From Branchiostoma floridae (Eukaryota; Chordata; Leptocardii; Amphioxiformes; Branchiostomatidae): 64,000 bases of DNA. The notes under the pieces were generated by a model, which searched no databases, had not been told where the DNA came from, and worked only from the letters and a program-made list of their open reading frames with translations. Positions 61,800 through 64,000 of this stretch are shown here, piece by piece (positions within the stretch are counted from its first letter, which is position 1; each line of letters opens with the position of its first letter). The position numbers and the translations under genes are program-made. Where the stretch lies: the NCBI RefSeq assembly GCF_000003815.2, contig NC_049979.1, positions 21,842,518 through 21,906,517 of the forward strand. The letters are read 5' to 3'.

Positions 61800-61975
61800 G
61801 TCTGTGTGTGTTAATGTGTGTGTGTCTGTGTCTGTTTGTATGCCTGCCTGTCTGTCTGTATGTGTGTCTGTGTTTGTGAACAGCTTTGCTCAAGAAGTCG
61901 TGGATGGACCTATATGATTATAGTATGTAGGTGATGTATAGTTTGGGCCCCCTGGTGGCTTTCCACGGTACTGTA
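61800..61975 (+). repeat. TG/TC microsatellite with decayed dispersed repeat
   Basis: TGTGTG/TCTG tract at 61801-61878 followed by CAGCTTTGCTCAAGAAG and TGGATGGACCTATATGATTA, matching the layout of the repeat at 56.04 kb. Confidence 0.5.
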
Positions 61976-62357
61976 GCAGGACATCAGGTTTCATCATGAT
62001 TTTCATTACACCAGGAATAGAAACATATTAAGGTCTTTCTTTAGGACAAGAATCAGCCAAAAAGTTCACAATAATGCATTTAAACAAGAGACTCGTAATC
62101 CCTAAAAATCGTCATGTAGGTGTGAACTCTTCGATTTCTTCTTTATAGTGTTCCAAATGTAGAACTGGCATGGAAAACACATTCTGTGGCATTTACCGTC
62201 GTCATTTGTCGTGAGCCTACTGCCACACAACATGTTATGGTACAAGCAGAAGAAGTAAACCCTTAATGGCTTGTGACATTTTCCTTGATACCTTGATGGG
62301 AAGCTAAAAGGCATGCAGTATTTATGTGTGCTGACACAGATATGCCAGCCTAAGAAA

Positions 62358-62558
62358 TACTGTAAATTCATGTTACGTTTGCGGCAATTTTATTTTGTAC
62401 AATGGGGTTATCAATTTTAGATTTGCATTGATAACAATTGTGTAGTACAATATACATGGTAATTTTGTGGAAACGCATGTTCGTAGTGTTATAAATTTAC
62501 AGTTTAGAGGAGAGTGGTGGGATATTAAAACCATTGTGAACATTTCAAGATTTACAGT
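62358..62558. mobile_element. TACTGTAAAT-type inverted-repeat element
   Basis: Begins TACTGTAAATTCATGTTACG and ends TGAACATTTCAAGATTTACAGT. The two ends pair over about 25 bp with mismatches. A TAAATTTACAGTTTAGAGG word in the middle suggests a second, nested or rearranged end. About 201 bp. Confidence 0.7.
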
Positions 62559-62837
62559 CCAGCATGAGCTTCCTGAGATTTTTCCAAGGCTAGTAGATAA
62601 GGAAGAAAGGTCAGCACAACAGATCACTATCGGTTATGATTTGTTTTGTTCCTGTAGTTAATGGTAGTTGTAATAGAATTTCAAATTTCTATAATGGGGC
62701 TATCATTCAGGCCGAGTTTGCCATTCTAATCATTATTTGTGTCAATCACAAAATCATAGTAGGAAGAAAAAGTTCATTGTTACAGTTATCTGTAACTTTT
62801 CATTGTTATTTCCATGAAAAAGGAAGTTATTGTTTGG

Positions 62838-62960
62838 ATGGGTGTTTGTATGTTTGTTTGTGTTTGTGTGTATTTGTGTGTACGTGTGTGTGCCTTTGTT
62901 TCGGTATATTTGTGGTCAGCATAACTTAAGAACCTCCGGATGGATTTATATTTTTTTTTT
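62838..62960 (+). repeat. TG-headed dispersed repeat, copy 2
   Basis: TTTG/TGTG-rich tract, then GGTCAGCATAACTTAAGAAC, CTCCGGATGGATTTATATTT. Same layout as 56036-56165. Confidence 0.5.
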
Positions 62961-63207
62961 CAACTTCTTGTCTGTGTAACTTACATTCCGGATATGGTTT
63001 GGTCTTGATTTTTTTCACACTTACAGGGTAAATGTAAATTCTCACAGTTAACTCACAGTATACTAATGGTGATGTTTTGTAAAGCTTATGGTTATCCTTT
63101 ACATTTTAACTCCCCTCTTGCATGCCCCTTTTACGAGTCTAGCAATTGGGGAGTAAAGGGTCAATGAGATTCAGAATCAATAATTTTGCCTTCTTTGTCT
63201 CTTGCAG

Positions 63208-64000
63208 AAAACATTCAAGCTTCCCAGAACAGCAGTGCTGGTCCAGCCATGCCAAATGGACCTTTGACTAAAAATCAACAAGAGCCAAGCAAGAGTAGTG
63301 CATTCAGGGCTTACAGCAATAACGCCGCCCCCAAATCCAACGGCCCATCCAAACAGTCCAGTAAAGAGAATGGTGTTGACCATACACTGGAGGATGAGTT
63401 GCAAGATATACTGGACTCGCTAGCCATGACAACTGCCCACGAGCCACAGCCTCCTAAGAAACCTCCGAGAAAAAACATTGCACCTTTCCCTACAGGTGGC
63501 CAGAGTGCAAGTCTGCCAAGGAACATGTTTACCACATCCCCACCTGCGAGGTCCCCTCCTTATTCAAACACTTCTCTCTCGCTCCCTCGTTCACCGGACT
63601 CGCCAAAGGTGTCCCCAAGGGGCATCAGCCAACAGTCTCCACACAGTAGCAGCAAACAGTCGCCAAAATTCACTTACCCAGAGGAGAGCCAATCACCTCC
63701 GAGTCTAGGCTCACCAAGGGCGATGTTCGTCCCCATCCACGAAGGAAGCATAGGCTCTCCTAACGGAAGCCTGCAATCCGTGGGTTCGTCCCCTACATCC
63801 ACGCTACGTTTGGAAAGGAAAAGCCCCGTAGAGGAGCGTTACGAACAGGCGAGGGCTGACCGCATTCGCGAACAGGAGGTGGAAAAAATGGAGCGGCAGA
63901 GACTGGAGGAAATCATCAACATGTGCGAGAAATACGGAAGCCTGGAGAGGAGGAAAAGTCTGGAGAGGAAAAAAGTCAAGAAAGATCCCGCGAAAGCCGA
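63208..64000 (+). CDS. PHLDB1/2: PHLDB exon: Ser/Pro-rich linker and start of coiled coil (cut by window end)
   Basis: The exon is open to the window edge (793 bp; Glu145 split, then residues 146-408 plus two bases). After the FHA domain comes a disordered stretch rich in Ser, Pro, Asn and Lys with an acidic-amphipathic helix L-E-D-E-L-Q-D-I-L-D-S-L at 205-216, which matches a short conserved helix in vertebrate PHLDB proteins. A proline motif P-P-K-K-P-P-R-K at 226-233 could bind SH3 domains. Many S-P pairs at about 250-330 suggest proline-directed phosphorylation. From about residue 347 a highly charged helix begins, with M-E-R-Q-R-L-E-E-I-I at 372-381 matching the start of the family's coiled coil. 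No stop or donor is seen before 64000. Confidence 0.93.

Larger units (their letters stand above)
61745..63207 (+). other. PHLDB intron with TG-headed repeats and an inverted-repeat element
   Basis: A 1.46-kb GT-AG intron. It holds a TG/TC-rich microsatellite with attached repeat (61800-61975), a full TACTGTAAAT-type element (62358-62558) and a second TG-headed repeat (62838-62960). Acceptor: CTTTGTCTCTTGCAG. Confidence 0.75.
35030..64000 (+). other. PHLDB1/2: PHLDB1/2-like (LL5 family) gene, 5' portion, continues past the window
   Basis: Five exons on the plus strand can be joined in frame into the N-terminal 408 residues of a PHLDB (LL5) protein. Coding exons are 49643-49648, 51242-51362, 57339-57521, 61622-61744 and 63208 onward; every intron is GT-AG and the last four exons meet at phase 0, 1, 1, 1. 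The family is known to sit at the cell cortex, bind phosphoinositides through a C-terminal PH domain and link microtubule ends (CLASP, ELKS, liprin, KANK partners) to sites of matrix adhesion. Only the FHA half is visible; vertebrate PHLDB1 and PHLDB2 are well over 1,200 residues, so the coiled coil and PH domain should follow downstream. It is probably a pre-duplication relative of vertebrate PHLDB1, 2 and 3, so no single vertebrate symbol is exact. The non-coding start near 35.03 kb is inferred from a promoter-like block and a CpG-content switch, not from transcript data. Confidence 0.85.

Overview
The window looks like animal nuclear DNA, most probably from a lancelet (Branchiostoma). The genus is an inference. 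It rests on an invertebrate-type PHLDB gene broken up by GT-AG introns, on many short inverted-repeat transposons with termini like those I associate with amphioxus genomes, and on a sharp switch in CpG content where the gene appears to begin, as expected with gene-body methylation. There are no bacterial-style operons, and most open frames here are chance frames.

Positions 1 to about 34,980 are a gene-poor flank. I find no exon there that I can defend. It holds microsatellites (a 159-bp GGTT run, a TG/CG run near 30.8 kb), a 33-34 bp minisatellite with an E-box in nearly every unit (7.4 kb), and many non-autonomous transposons. Several have readable target-site duplications: a Harbinger-like element (TTA, 16.9-17.1 kb), a TA-flanked family (15.0 and 24.2 kb), a tRNA-derived SINE nested in the second of those with an 11-bp duplication, and a 974-bp piggyBac-like element with TTAA duplications (27.0-27.9 kb) that splits an older repeat. 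Two weak coding remnants are noted, at 17.7 and 19.6 kb.

Positions about 34,980-35,600 form a CpG-rich, promoter-like block with a perfect CRE and, a few bases on, a YY1-type AAAATGGCGG, followed by good splice donors. I infer that this is the start of the gene that fills the rest of the window.

Positions about 35,600-64,000 are the plus-strand PHLDB1/2 (LL5-type) gene. The coding sequence starts at 49,643 in an exon with only two codons. It continues through exons at 51,242-51,362 and 57,339-57,521 (FHA domain), 61,622-61,744 (end of the FHA region) and 63,208 to beyond the window (Ser/Pro-rich linker and start of the coiled coil). All four junctions keep frame, giving 408 residues before the window ends. 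The C-terminal coiled coil and PH domain must lie downstream. The introns are CpG-poor and carry many copies of an inverted-repeat element with TACTGTAAAT-type ends that I did not see in the left 35 kb, plus a hAT-like MITE with an 8-bp duplication, TG-headed repeats, a SINE just after the FHA exon, and one CpG-rich inverted-repeat insertion at 45.5 kb.

I did not find a new multi-gene system. The most useful leads are the CRE/YY1 module present both in the piggyBac-like element and at the inferred promoter, the abrupt change in repeat and CpG content at the inferred transcription start, the phased E-box minisatellite, and the SINE read-through after the FHA exon.
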